64,000 nt of DNA from G963704535 sp963704535 (GTDB lineage Bacteria; Chloroflexota; Chloroflexia; Chloroflexales; Roseiflexaceae). Shown piece by piece: positions 48,642-57,582 of this stretch; the stretch's first letter is position 1; the number at the start of each line of letters is the position of its first letter. The notes beneath the pieces were generated by a model. That model was given only the letters and a program-made list of their open reading frames with translations. It had not been told where the DNA came from and made no database searches. Where the stretch lies: contig OY969916.1 of assembly GCA_963704535.1 (NCBI GenBank), positions 8,246,001-8,310,000 on the forward strand, in the 5' to 3' direction. The position numbers and the translations under genes are program-made.

Positions 48642-50915
48642 ATGCGCCTAGTCCAAGAGCTACGCTCCCATCTTCAATATAAGATCATCCTGCCGTTTCT
48701 GCTGCTGACGCTCCTGGTGGCGCTGGCCGGTTCAGCGGTGTCTTTTCTGTTTATCGTTGGGTCGGCCCAAGAGCGCCTCAGCAACCAGCTTGCCCAGGTG
48801 GCTCGCGCCACCAGCGACAGCCTGGTGAACCAGGAAAGCGCCAACCTGCTGTTCCTGCGCGAGGTCGCCTTTGCGCCGGCCAACCCGCAGACCGGCGCCC
48901 CTCCCGTCGCCGACGCGCTGGCGACCGGCGATCTCACCGGGCTTGAGCAGGCGCTGGACCCCTACTTTCGCATCAGCGCCGAACGCGGCCAGGTTCGCGT
49001 CGACCGGCTGATCGCCTTTGACACCAACCGCCGGTCGGTCGTCGATTGGGAGCGATCCTACGAAGACGCTGGTGGGCCGGTGCGCGATCAGGCCGGCAGC
49101 CCCGCCCGAGTCGCTCACCCGCCGCGTGATATCGGCGCGCTCTGGTTCGTCCCACAGATTCTCTCCGGCCAGCAAGATCAGCTTGGCGATAAATACGCCG
49201 GCCTGCTCGACCTCTCCGATGGCGACGCTCGCTATCTCTTCACCGTCGCGCCGGTTGTCAAGGACGATCGTGTCGTCGGCGGCTTGATCATCGCCACCAG
49301 GCTCGATACGCTCTTGAAGGACCTGAACGCCAGGGCCCAGGCGGCGATCACCACACTCTACCGCGCCGAAGACGGCAGCGCATTTGCCAGCACGATTGCG
49401 CCAGTCGTCGGACTGGCGACCCTGAATATTTCGCCGGATCTGGTGCCGGCGATTCGCGAGCTGCAGATCGCCGAACAGCAGGGTCTCTTCCATGCCGCCA
49501 GCGTGAATGGCCGCGAGTACCAGTTTGCCTACACGCCGTTGCGGGTGCGTGGGAATGTAGTCGGGCTGATCTCGGTCGCGCTGGCCGGCGATTATGTGAC
49601 CGGCCCCTGGGCCGCCGCGCGGCTGCCGCTGACGGTGCTGACGATCACGCTGATGCTTACAATCATCGGGCTAGGCATCTTCGTCGCGCGCCAGATCACT
49701 CGCCCGTTGCAGGAATTGGTCGCGACCGCCGAGGCAGTCACCGGCGGCGACCTTGAGCGCCGCAGCCAGGTGATCGTCGGTGATGAGATCGGAAGCCTTT
49801 CGCACTCGTTCAACGATATGACTGCCCACCTGCTCGATCTCTACCGCGCTGTGCGCGCCGAGGCCAGCCAGCGCGCGGCGATCGTCGAGAGCATCACCGA
49901 TGGGGTCATTGTGTGTGATCCGGCGGGCCAGGTGCTGGTGATCAACCGCGCGATGCGGGCGCTGCTTGGCTTGACCGATGAACAACCCTGCCCTGCCCGC
50001 TTCGAGGAGATTACGCTCACGCCGCTTGGCGAGCCCACGGCGGTCTTTGGCTCGGTTCGCACGGCCGACCTCTTCAACCTTGCCGAGCGAGTGGTTCGCG
50101 TGGCCGCTGCTCCGGTCCTGGCCGACGACGGCGCCCGGCTCGGCGACGTGTATGTGTTGCAGGACTTGACCAGCGAAGTGGCAATGGACCGCGCCAAAAC
50201 CAACTTCATCGCCACGATCTCTCATGAGCTGCGCACGCCGCTGACGGTGATGGGCGGCAGCGCCGATCTGCTGATGCGCAACATGGTCGGCCCGCTGAAC
50301 GACGAGCAGCGCGGGCTGATCGAGGCGGTGCGTAAGAACACGCTGACGATGACATCACTGCTCAATAATGTGATCACGATCGCCGGGCTGGAGTCGGGCA
50401 CGCTGACGATCGACGCCGAGCCGTTGAGCCTGAGCGACGTGCTGAACGAGGTCCTCTGGTCGATCCGTAAGCCAATCGCCGCGAAGGGTTTGGAACTGGT
50501 TATCAACATCCCGGACGATCTGCCGGAGATCTTCGCTGACCTTCACCAGTTACGCAATGTGCTCCTGCAACTGCTCGACAATGCCGGGCGCTACACTGCC
50601 GCCGGCACGATCAGTCTCCGCGCGGCACAGCACGGCCAGATGGTGCGTGTGGATATCAGTGATACGGGGCGTGGGATCAGCTCTGAGCTGTGCGAGCAGC
50701 TCTTCACGCGCTTTATGCGTGGGGACGAGGGCATTAACTCGGCCGAGCGCGGCATGGGGCTGGGGCTGGCGATCGCCAGGCAGTTGGTCGAGCGGCAAGG
50801 CGGCAAAATCTGGCTGGAAAGCACATCCGACCAGGGTAGCATGTTTAGTTTTACCTTACCCTGCGCTCAGGCCGACCCGCGTTATCAGTCCTCTAATCTT
50901 GCAACCGCAGCATAA
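48642..50915 (+). CDS. Membrane sensor histidine kinase with extracellular sensor, HAMP and PAS domains
   Basis: 757 residues. Layout: first membrane helix (ILPFLLLTLLVALAGSAV), an extracytoplasmic sensor of about 280 residues, second helix (LTVLTITLMLTIIGLGIFV), HAMP (RQITRPLQELVATAEAVTGG), PAS-like segment (AIVESITDGVIVCDPAGQVL), HisKA with FIATISHELRTPLTVMGGSA (phospho-acceptor His), and HATPase (LLQLLDNAGRYT, ISDTGRGISS, GMGLGLAIARQLVERQGG). Complete. The cognate regulator is not adjacent. The following gene starts 35 nt downstream, so they may be co-transcribed. Its leader from 48406 shows no clear promoter. Confidence 0.94.
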   Translation: MRLVQELRSHLQYKIILPFLLLTLLVALAGSAVSFLFIVGSAQERLSNQLAQVARATSDSLVNQESANLLFLREVAFAPANPQTGAPPVADALATGDLTGLEQALDPYFRISAERGQVRVDRLIAFDTNRRSVVDWERSYEDAGGPVRDQAGSPARVAHPPRDIGALWFVPQILSGQQDQLGDKYAGLLDLSDGDARYLFTVAPVVKDDRVVGGLIIATRLDTLLKDLNARAQAAITTLYRAEDGSAFASTIAPVVGLATLNISPDLVPAIRELQIAEQQGLFHAASVNGREYQFAYTPLRVRGNVVGLISVALAGDYVTGPWAAARLPLTVLTITLMLTIIGLGIFVARQITRPLQELVATAEAVTGGDLERRSQVIVGDEIGSLSHSFNDMTAHLLDLYRAVRAEASQRAAIVESITDGVIVCDPAGQVLVINRAMRALLGLTDEQPCPARFEEITLTPLGEPTAVFGSVRTADLFNLAERVVRVAAAPVLADDGARLGDVYVLQDLTSEVAMDRAKTNFIATISHELRTPLTVMGGSADLLMRNMVGPLNDEQRGLIEAVRKNTLTMTSLLNNVITIAGLESGTLTIDAEPLSLSDVLNEVLWSIRKPIAAKGLELVINIPDDLPEIFADLHQLRNVLLQLLDNAGRYTAAGTISLRAAQHGQMVRVDISDTGRGISSELCEQLFTRFMRGDEGINSAERGMGLGLAIARQLVERQGGKIWLESTSDQGSMFSFTLPCAQADPRYQSSNLATAA

Positions 50916-50950
50916 AACGATGATACTCGACATCGCCCTACGAGCAAGTC

Positions 50951-53803
50951 ATGCATCGCAGCTATACAACCAAACAGACAGGCGGATCGCGGAAGCGCAG
51001 CAGTTGGACGATGCCGCTGCTGGTAGCGCTTGCGTTGCTGCTTGCCCTGATCGGCGTGAGCTGTGTCGCCACCCTCGTGTTGCGCCTGGTACTGCCCTAC
51101 GGCGCGATCTACCCCCAGAGTCTGCTTGCCAGGTATGAGGCCAACTACGGTCGCTGGGACCCGGCCGCCATCCCATTCATCCCGGCGATCAATCCCCAGG
51201 CTGTCGAGGCCGCCGAGCGCGACCAGCGCGATGTCGCCGGAACAACGGGGATTGTGCCGGTAGCAGTTCTGCCCCCGGCCTCGATTGCGGTTGCGCCGAC
51301 GCCAGTCATCCAGCCTACTGCTACCCCGACTCCGAGTCCCGATTTGGGCGCGACCGCAGTTGATCTACCTGTGGTCACGCGTGTCCCGACCGCAAATCCT
51401 GGTGGTACGGTCGTCGCGCCTTCTGTGGTCGTGCCGTTACGCTCCGCCGTCGCCACGCCAACCAGTGTGCCGACGCCGACCAACACGCCGCCCCCCGCGC
51501 CGGCTACAGCGGCGCCACCCAGCCCGCTCCAGGCGACAGCATTGCCGCCCGCGACCCAGCAGCCGGCGACCGGCACTCCCGAGCGGCCCCCGACGCCGAC
51601 CGTCACGCCGCCGTCGAACTATGTACCGACGATCACGAGCGTGCCGACGAGCGTCACGCCTTCTACCGACACACCGACGGACACAGCTACTGCGACGCAT
51701 ACGGCGACGACGACTAATAGGCCGACGAACACTGCTACGGCGACGCCGACGAACACTGCTACGGCGACGCCGACCAGTACGCCGACGGACACAGCTACGG
51801 CGACGTATACGCCGACGCCGACCAGTACGCCGACGCCAACCCCGACCGATACGGCGACGCCGACGAATACGCCGACTAACACGCCGACGCCAACCCCGAT
51901 CCCGCCGGTCTATGTGACCAAAGATGTCGCGCCGGGCCAGGGTCCGGCTGGTTCGGCGCTCCAATACACGATCACCGTATTCAACTTTGGCCCGCCGATC
52001 AGCCTTGATATCGTTGAAGATACGCTGCCGCCAGGTTTCCGCGCCACCGCCGCCGATACGGGCGCGTCCATCCTAAGCGGTGGCACGGTGGTACGCTGGA
52101 GTTGGGCCAGCGGTACCAATATCCTGCCGACCGGCGGCTTCTTCCGTGGCACCATTGATGCGGTCGTGCTGTCGAGCACAGCGCCCGGCAGCTACCCAAA
52201 TCAGGTGATGATCGCTGGCAGCTTCGCGTCCCAGACGATCGCGACGGCGCCGTTCACCGTCCTTGCGCCGACACCGACCGCCACCTCGACGCCGACGGAG
52301 ACGCCGAGCAGCACTCCGACGCCGAGCAATACGCCTACGCCCAGTAACACGCCCACGCCTAGCAATACGCCGACCAATACGCCGACGCCGAGCAATACAC
52401 CCACGCCCAGCAACACGCCCACGCCCAGCAACACACCCACTAATACGCCGACGAGTACACCGACCAACACGCCCACGCCCAGCAACACATCCACTAATAC
52501 GCCAACGCCCACCAACACGCCCACCAACACGCCGACGAGTACACCGACGAATACGCCGACGCCCAGCGACACGCCCACGCCCAGCAATACGCCCACGCCC
52601 AGCAATACGCCGACCAACACCCTCACGCCGACGAGCACGCCGACGAGCACGCCGACCAACACGCCGACCAACACACCAACGCCAAGCAACACGCCGACCC
52701 GGACCAACACTCCGACGAGCACGCCGACGAGCACGCCGACGAGCACGCCGACGAGCACGCCGACGAGCACGCCGACCAATACGCCGACCAATACGCCCAC
52801 GCCCACGCCCAAGTTGTTTGTGGTCAAGGCCTCAAGCGCAGGCAGCGTCAAGGTCGGCGAGCAGGTGACCTTCTACATCGGCTACGGCAACGATGGCCCG
52901 GTTCCGGCAAACGGCGTCGTCCTTTCGGATGTCGTGAACGGCGGATGCTTCACACCCGCCGGCTTCACCGAGTCGATTGGCACCCTGGCTCCAAGCACCA
53001 GCGGGTTCAAGGAGGTCATCTTCCTCGCTACCGCGCCAGGTGATTGCACCAACACCGTGACGATCAGCGCCGACAACGCGCCTTCGATCAGCGCCCAGGT
53101 CTCCGTCCGTGTCGATCCGGCGCCGTTGCTGCGCGGCGCGCCACGCGAGGCCCCGGCCCCGATCGTGTGGGCGCTGCCGGCCACTAATGTTCCCCCGGCG
53201 AGCGCTACACCATCGGCGGTTCCCGCGCCGACCGACGCGGTCCCGCTCCCAGAGACTCCGGCGCCTGAACCTGTGCCCGCTCCGGGGCCGGTTGTTACAC
53301 CCGACCCGCCCGCGATGCCGACGGTTATACCAACGCGCGCGCCACCGGCCGATACGCCACCCCCGACGCCGGCCGACACGGCGACCCCACAGCCTCGGGC
53401 GCCGGAGCCGGCCCCTACGCCCAGCCCGACCGGCCCAGCAACGCCTGTGTCGCCGGTGCCCGCGCCAGCCCCAACGCCGGAACCGGTACCCACGTCCGCA
53501 CCAACGCCGGAGCCACCGACCGAGGTGCCTGCGACTGCAACGCCGGAGCCGCCGACCGAGGTGCCTGCGACTGCAACGCCGGAGCCGCCGACCGAGGTGC
53601 CAGTTTCCCCGACACCAGAGCCGACCGAGTTAGTGCTGCCTGCGACGCCGGAGCCAACGGCACTGATAATGCCCGCCACACTGGAGCCGACCGCACTGAT
53701 GACGCCCACGACGCCGGAGCCGCACATCGATGTTGAGCCGTCGACATCTCCTGCGGCCACCGCGCAGCCGCCGGCAACCGAAGAACCCTTTCTCAACCAC
53801 TGA
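50951..53803 (+). CDS. Large surface-anchored protein with two DUF11 domains and Thr/Pro repeat stalks
   Basis: 950 residues. A basic N-terminus and a membrane helix (MPLLVALALLLALIGVSCVA) leave the rest outside. A Pro/Thr linker is followed by a DUF11 domain (residues 318-435: VYVTKDVAPGQGPAGSALQY, VEDTLPPGFRATAADTG), a stalk of TPTNTPTPS units (residues 440-618), a second DUF11 domain (KLFVVKASSAGSVKVGEQVT, VVNGGCFTPAGF) and a Pro/Thr/Glu-rich tail. DUF11 forms Ig-like adhesion domains. A surface adhesin or spacer is likely. The C-terminal codons (FLNH) coincide with the flank of the TTGAGGGG repeat. Transcription may follow the sensor kinase gene. Confidence 0.85.
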   Translation: MHRSYTTKQTGGSRKRSSWTMPLLVALALLLALIGVSCVATLVLRLVLPYGAIYPQSLLARYEANYGRWDPAAIPFIPAINPQAVEAAERDQRDVAGTTGIVPVAVLPPASIAVAPTPVIQPTATPTPSPDLGATAVDLPVVTRVPTANPGGTVVAPSVVVPLRSAVATPTSVPTPTNTPPPAPATAAPPSPLQATALPPATQQPATGTPERPPTPTVTPPSNYVPTITSVPTSVTPSTDTPTDTATATHTATTTNRPTNTATATPTNTATATPTSTPTDTATATYTPTPTSTPTPTPTDTATPTNTPTNTPTPTPIPPVYVTKDVAPGQGPAGSALQYTITVFNFGPPISLDIVEDTLPPGFRATAADTGASILSGGTVVRWSWASGTNILPTGGFFRGTIDAVVLSSTAPGSYPNQVMIAGSFASQTIATAPFTVLAPTPTATSTPTETPSSTPTPSNTPTPSNTPTPSNTPTNTPTPSNTPTPSNTPTPSNTPTNTPTSTPTNTPTPSNTSTNTPTPTNTPTNTPTSTPTNTPTPSDTPTPSNTPTPSNTPTNTLTPTSTPTSTPTNTPTNTPTPSNTPTRTNTPTSTPTSTPTSTPTSTPTSTPTNTPTNTPTPTPKLFVVKASSAGSVKVGEQVTFYIGYGNDGPVPANGVVLSDVVNGGCFTPAGFTESIGTLAPSTSGFKEVIFLATAPGDCTNTVTISADNAPSISAQVSVRVDPAPLLRGAPREAPAPIVWALPATNVPPASATPSAVPAPTDAVPLPETPAPEPVPAPGPVVTPDPPAMPTVIPTRAPPADTPPPTPADTATPQPRAPEPAPTPSPTGPATPVSPVPAPAPTPEPVPTSAPTPEPPTEVPATATPEPPTEVPATATPEPPTEVPVSPTPEPTELVLPATPEPTALIMPATLEPTALMTPTTPEPHIDVEPSTSPAATAQPPATEEPFLNH
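52270..52808 (+). repeat. Low-complexity TPTNTPTPS coding repeat
   Basis: About 540 nt of ACGCCGACG, ACGCCCACGCCCAGCAAC and related 9-24-nt units encoding TPTNTPTPSNTPT. Some blocks are identical (ACGAGCACGCCG five times near 52725-52780), so slippage or recombination can change its length. The reverse strand has a long open frame (GVLVGVLVGVG) that is an artefact of the repeat. Confidence 0.9.
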
Positions 53804-53846
53804 ACTCCTGCGACAAACGGGCTTTTCAAAAGGCGAGGAGATGTGT

Positions 53847-54170
53847 ATGGAGTTGCACGGAAGCGTCGCGCTCGTAACAGGTGGGGCGCGCCGGCTTGGC
53901 CGGGCGATCGTGCTGGCGCTCGGCCAAGCCGGCGCCAATGTCGTAGTCCATTATTATAAATCTGAGGCGCAGGCACAGGCGACGGTCGAGGAGTTGGTCG
54001 CGCTTGGTGTCCAGGCAACCGCGGTCGGCGGGGATCTTGGGTCGGTGGCTGCCGTCGAGCGCGTGGTCGACGCTGCGGTCGAGCGCTGGGGCCGGCTCAA
54101 CCTGCTGGTGAATAGCGCCGGCATTTGGGGACCTATCCCTCTGAATGTTTCCAGGTTGCTTACGCAGTAA
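53847..54170 (+). pseudogene. Truncated short-chain dehydrogenase (SDR) gene
   Basis: 107 residues from ATG 53847 (GAGGAG upstream). The N-terminal Rossmann half is intact: VALVTGGARRLGRAIVLALG (TGxxxGxG-type motif), VGGDLGSVAAVERVVDAAVE (Asp of the nucleotide pocket) and NLLVNSAGIWGP (NAG motif). After GPIPL the frame ends at TAA 54168. The catalytic Ser-Tyr-Lys part, about 140 residues, is missing. The following bases are already the 3' end of the minus-strand yesL-like gene, so a deletion probably removed the rest. Likely a non-functional remnant. Confidence 0.78.
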
Positions 54171-54173
54171 TGA

Positions 54174-54939
54174 TTAGTCGCGCGGGCGGATCTGACCGCC
54201 GCGCCCTTTTTCGGCATTCGCGCGGTTTCCGGCCGCCTTGGCCGCTGCCTCGTCCCGCGCGAGCCGGCGCGCCTCGGCATCGGCGATCAGCGCCATCGTC
54301 GCGCGCAGGCTCCAGAGCGCGAGGAACGCAAATGTGAACAGGAAGGGCGGAAGCCGCAAGACTGCCGAGGCCACAATGATCACCGTCATCATGACCAGCG
54401 TCAAGACTGTGAAGATCGGGCGCCCCAGGACCATGAGAAAGGCGTTTCGCGCGATCACGCGGAGCCGCTTGTCGGTCTGTAGCAGCATCAGCGGGCCGAT
54501 GTAGATCAGCAGCGCGAACCAGATCGCAAGCAGATAGAGGAACAGGATCGTCAGAAAAGAGCCGATGGTCGAGTTCAGCTGAAGGTAAAACTGGATGTTG
54601 ATCAGGAGCAGCGCCAGCCCGAGCGCCCACAAGCCGTAGACCTGCCAACTAATCATTCGGTACTGGCGGAAGCCCTCGAAGAACACACGCCACGAGATGA
54701 ACTCGGCCCTCGGTGACTCGCTGTGCCACGGTGTACAGCCCAGCCGTCGCCGGGGCCATTGGCACCACCGCCAGCAGCGCGACGATCGTCGCCTCCCCCA
54801 GAGCATTATTCAGAAGCAGCGTCCCGGCTATCAGCGCCAAGGGGAGGTTGATCATCACCCAGATCAGGTTGACGATCGCCAGCCCGAAGAGTTCATCAAA
54901 CAGCTCTTTAATCGATTGCCAGAATGCTTTGAAGCTCAT
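54174..54939 (-). CDS. YesL/DUF624-family membrane protein, frameshifted near 54708
   Basis: About 254 residues when one base is removed. The first part from ATG 54939 (MSFKAFWQSIKELFDELFGL) carries two membrane helices to AQRVTE; the second continues AEFISWRVFFEGFRQYRMI and has four more helices (SWQVYGLWALGLALLLINIQ, LTILFLYLLAIWFALLIYIG, TVLTLVMMTVIIVASAVL, FLFTFAFLALWSLRATM). A GAGGGCC run holds the +1 insertion. The cytoplasmic tail is Ala/Arg/Lys-rich. DUF624 proteins often lie near sugar-transport genes, but here the neighbours are an SDR remnant and a glycosyltransferase. Function unknown. Confidence 0.78.
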
Positions 54940-55065
54940 CGCCGCCTCCAGTCGTGCTGGTGTCTGGGGTGATTATAGCATGCTCCAAGCTTGTGGTTCG
55001 CCGCACGAATGTTGTCTATGGGGTTTGGTGGGCAGTCCGGCGGCCCTCTCCCATGCCGCTCCCGC

Positions 55066-56082
55066 TCATTCGTGCTGGGGCCGCGCGCTCAAGATCAGCG
55101 CCAGCCGACGCTGCTCCCGCAGTGTCGCCCAGGGTGGGGCGGTCGGCTCCATCCAGCGTGTGATCGCGCTCTTCGGCGCGATCACACGAGCCTGGATGGC
55201 GCGTCGCTCGCGCAGCAGCGCCGGCAGCTCGCGCAGCGCCGCGAGCCGCCCGCCGATCAGGGCCGGCTGGCGCGCCAGCAGACCATAGGCGACCGCCATG
55301 AGGTCGTAGGCCATGATCGCCGGCAGCGCGCGCCACAGCAGCCCGCCCGGCACACATCGCACGATCACCCGTACCCGGTTCCGGCCCAGCAGCCGCTGCT
55401 TGAACGGCGAGCCTTGCCCGGCCGTGGCCGAGTAGACGTGGCGTACACGCGCGCCCGGCACGACGATGCTGCGCCAGCCGCGCAGTAGCGCGCGCCAAGC
55501 TAGGTCGGCATCCTCCAGGTAGTTGAAAAAGGTCGGCTCCATCAGGCCCACATCTTCGAGCAGCGCGCGCCGGTACAGCGCCGCCCCGCCGCTCGGCCCC
55601 ATGATCTCCTGGGGCACGGCGGGGAGTTCGGCGACCGGACGGCCGGCCCACAGGTCGAGCGCCAGACCGTCGCGCCGGATGCGGATGCCGGCCGACGCGA
55701 CGACCTCCGGCCGGTGCGCGAAGGTGAGCACCGCGCCGGCCGCACCGACATCCGAGCGCTGCGCCATCGCGTCGAGCAGCGCCTGGATGCAGCCCGGCTC
55801 GGCGAAGGCGTCGTCGTTGATCAGCAGCAGCAGCGCGCCGCGGGCGGCCCGCAACCCGGCGTTCACCCCGCCCGAAAAGCCCAGGTTCTCGCGCAATGCC
55901 ACCAGCCGGACCTGTGGATAGGTCGCCTGCGTCCAGCTAGCGGTGCCGTCGGTCGAGCCGTTGTCAACCAATACGACCTCGGCGCCGGGCGGAAGCTGTG
56001 GGAGCAGAGTACTCAGGCATTCGGGCAGGTGGCGCAGGCCGTTCCAACTGACGACGATCGCCGACAGGGGTACGCTGTTCAT
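55066..56082 (-). CDS. Family 2 glycosyltransferase (rhamnosyltransferase-like)
   Basis: 338 residues. GT-A fold: VPLSAIVVSWNGLRHLPECL, VEVVLVDNGSTDGT-type segment (VVLVDNGSTDGTA), ENLGFSGGVNAGLRAARG, LLLINDDAFAEPG with the DxD-like DDA metal motif, GAALYRRALLEDVGLMEPTF and YLEDADLAWRALLRGW with the catalytic base region ED.D. Typical of rhamnosyl- or N-glycosyltransferases of O-antigen/capsule type. Sugar and acceptor unknown. It diverges from nothing nearby; the gap 56083-56303 holds no gene I can support. Confidence 0.9.
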   Translation of the reverse strand: MNSVPLSAIVVSWNGLRHLPECLSTLLPQLPPGAEVVLVDNGSTDGTASWTQATYPQVRLVALRENLGFSGGVNAGLRAARGALLLLINDDAFAEPGCIQALLDAMAQRSDVGAAGAVLTFAHRPEVVASAGIRIRRDGLALDLWAGRPVAELPAVPQEIMGPSGGAALYRRALLEDVGLMEPTFFNYLEDADLAWRALLRGWRSIVVPGARVRHVYSATAGQGSPFKQRLLGRNRVRVIVRCVPGGLLWRALPAIMAYDLMAVAYGLLARQPALIGGRLAALRELPALLRERRAIQARVIAPKSAITRWMEPTAPPWATLREQRRLALILSARPQHE

Positions 56083-56303
56083 AGGATATGTTCTATGATT
56101 GTTGATCGCTGATGACCGCTACTATACCATATCTGTACGCCGTGCAACGCAACTTGGTATGGACATGACAAACGCAGCCCCCTGAGCAGACAGGACGGCG
56201 CCCAATGGGGCGACGAGGCAGCCAGACGGCAGAGCTGACAGCGAACTGCTGCTTTACACCTGAAACCGAGCGCGCCCCAATGGCGTGGGCCACAAGGCGG
56301 CGG

Positions 56304-56816
56304 CTAAACCCTGGCTGATCGGCTGCCGGCCCTGATCGCCGGGTGAAACATCAGCCCAAGGCCGATGCCGGTGATCAGCCCGGCGATCGTCACGATGATG
56401 TTGTCGAAGCGCCATAGCCCGGCCACCTGCCCGCTGAATTCGGCGGCGTAGGCGAAGATCAGCGCGCCGAAGATCGGCAGGGCGCATGGGCCATAGCGCG
56501 GCAGCCAGAGGCGGCCCGCGCCGTCGTCGGCGGCGTACAGGAGCCGCGTGAGCAGCATCCCCGCCACAACCCCATAGCAGCGCATGCACACTGCCATGAG
56601 CGCGCCATCATAGAGCGCCACGCCGAGGGCCGGCTGCGGGCAGACGAACGTGCCCATAGCGTAGATGATGCCGGAGACGGCGCGTGGGGTGAACAGCTCG
56701 GTGCTGTAGAGGAATGGTGCGGCCAGTGGGCCGAGCAGCAGGGCCGCTAGCACGACGTCGGCCAGGAGGCCGCGCCGGTAGGCGGGCCGCATAAGTTGAG
56801 CGGGTAGTGTTGTCAT
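56304..56816 (-). CDS. DUF2085 membrane protein
   Basis: 170 residues with four membrane helices (VVLAALLLGPLAAPFLYS, GALIFAYAAEFSG, IIVTIAGLITGIGLGLMF and one more). It has the DUF2085 signature: MGTFVCPQPALGVALYDGAL, MAVCMRCYGVVAGML, with two conserved cysteine pairs (C-x-Q-P and CMRC) expected to bind metal or form a disulfide. The family is found widely in bacteria and archaea without known function. Divergent from the 56985 gene. Confidence 0.87.
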   Translation of the reverse strand: MTTLPAQLMRPAYRRGLLADVVLAALLLGPLAAPFLYSTELFTPRAVSGIIYAMGTFVCPQPALGVALYDGALMAVCMRCYGVVAGMLLTRLLYAADDGAGRLWLPRYGPCALPIFGALIFAYAAEFSGQVAGLWRFDNIIVTIAGLITGIGLGLMFHPAIRAGSRSARV

Positions 56817-56984
56817 ACGTCACAGTATACGACGCAGATGTTCAGCGCGGATGTGTCCTGGCGGCCGGCGCAACATTCCTTGATCTGCTGGCGTCTGATG
56901 GACAGAACACGAACCTCCTGATGATGGAGGACATGACATAAAGGAGTCGGAGTAATAGATCTCAACAATCGACAGTCGGCTGGG

Positions 56985-57407
56985 ATGGGCGTCTTCCTGA
57001 TCGCGTTGGGCCTTATGGCGATCTTCGGTGTGTGGTGGCTGCTCGTGCCGGGTGTGCTGGCGACCGCCGGCGCCATGGCCTACAAGCAGCGCCGCCAGGC
57101 TGGCCGGCCGGCCGAGGCAGTGCAAGTCGGGCTCTGGTGCATCGGCCTAGCGCTGCTGTTTCTCACCTCGTTTCCGTTCTGGCCGGGCGTGCTGATCCTG
57201 GCCGGCGCCAGCTTCCTCATCCGTGGACGCGAGGTCCAGGTCGATGAAGGGGTCCAGCGCGCGATCAGCCAGGCGAGCCAGCGGCGCGCGACGACGCGCT
57301 CGATCCCGACGCAGCAGGTGCCGATCGCGACCCAGCCCATCCCGACGCCGCCCGCCTCCGCCTTTGAGCCAGAGCGCCCGAACGTCGGCGACACCACGCG
57401 CCTGTAG
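56985..57407 (+). CDS. Small two-helix membrane protein with disordered C-terminus
   Basis: 140 residues from ATG 56985: helices VFLIALGLMAIFGVWWLLV and GLWCIGLALLFLTSFPFW, each followed by a basic patch, then a disordered tail (SIPTQQVPIATQPIPTPPAS). AAGGAG is 40 nt upstream of this ATG; between them the frame reads ATA-GAT-CTC-AAC-AAT-CGA, coding-like but without a standard start, so the true N-terminus may lie about 10 codons earlier. Function unknown. Confidence 0.65.
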   Translation: MGVFLIALGLMAIFGVWWLLVPGVLATAGAMAYKQRRQAGRPAEAVQVGLWCIGLALLFLTSFPFWPGVLILAGASFLIRGREVQVDEGVQRAISQASQRRATTRSIPTQQVPIATQPIPTPPASAFEPERPNVGDTTRL

Positions 57408-57435
57408 CAGGGCGCACCCAGACCCAGTACCTCTC

Positions 57436-57501
57436 AAATAAGACCTGACAGGTCTGACTCAGGCGCTTTCGATGCCTTCCCCAAGACCTGTCAGGTCTGA
57501 G
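57436..57501 (-). repeat. 62-66-nt dispersed element with AGACCTGTCAGGTCT palindromes, copy 2
   Basis: Reverse complement of the element at 1801-1862: AAGACCTGACAGGTCTGACT, CAGGCGCTTTCGATGCC, AAGACCTGTCAGGTCTGAGC. Differences are few. In the gap 57408-57582. Confidence 0.75.
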
Positions 57502-57515
57502 CAAAGGACCGGAGA

Positions 57516-57558
57516 ACACAAGGACCTGCGGGAGATAGCCTCCCACAGGTCCTTATGT
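57516..57558 (-). terminator. Hairpin terminator after the divIC-like gene
   Basis: ACACAAGGACCTGCGGGAG (57516-57534), loop ATAGC, then CTCCCACAGGTCCTTATGT (57540-57558). Two positions pair only as G-U wobbles in the minus-strand RNA, so the stem works fully in that direction, downstream of the gene ending at 57583. Confidence 0.75.
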
Positions 57559-57582
57559 TTCCTGGCACTGCCTCCGCTGAGA

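Noticed and set aside
52201..52851. Long minus-strand open frame of GVLVGVLVGVG repeats
   Set aside because: It is the mirror of the TPTNTPT coding repeat of the plus-strand gene and has no start context or independent support.
56093..56293. 66-codon minus-strand frame between the glycosyltransferase and DUF2085 genes
   Set aside because: Composition and lack of RBS are not gene-like; probably part of non-coding intergenic DNA.
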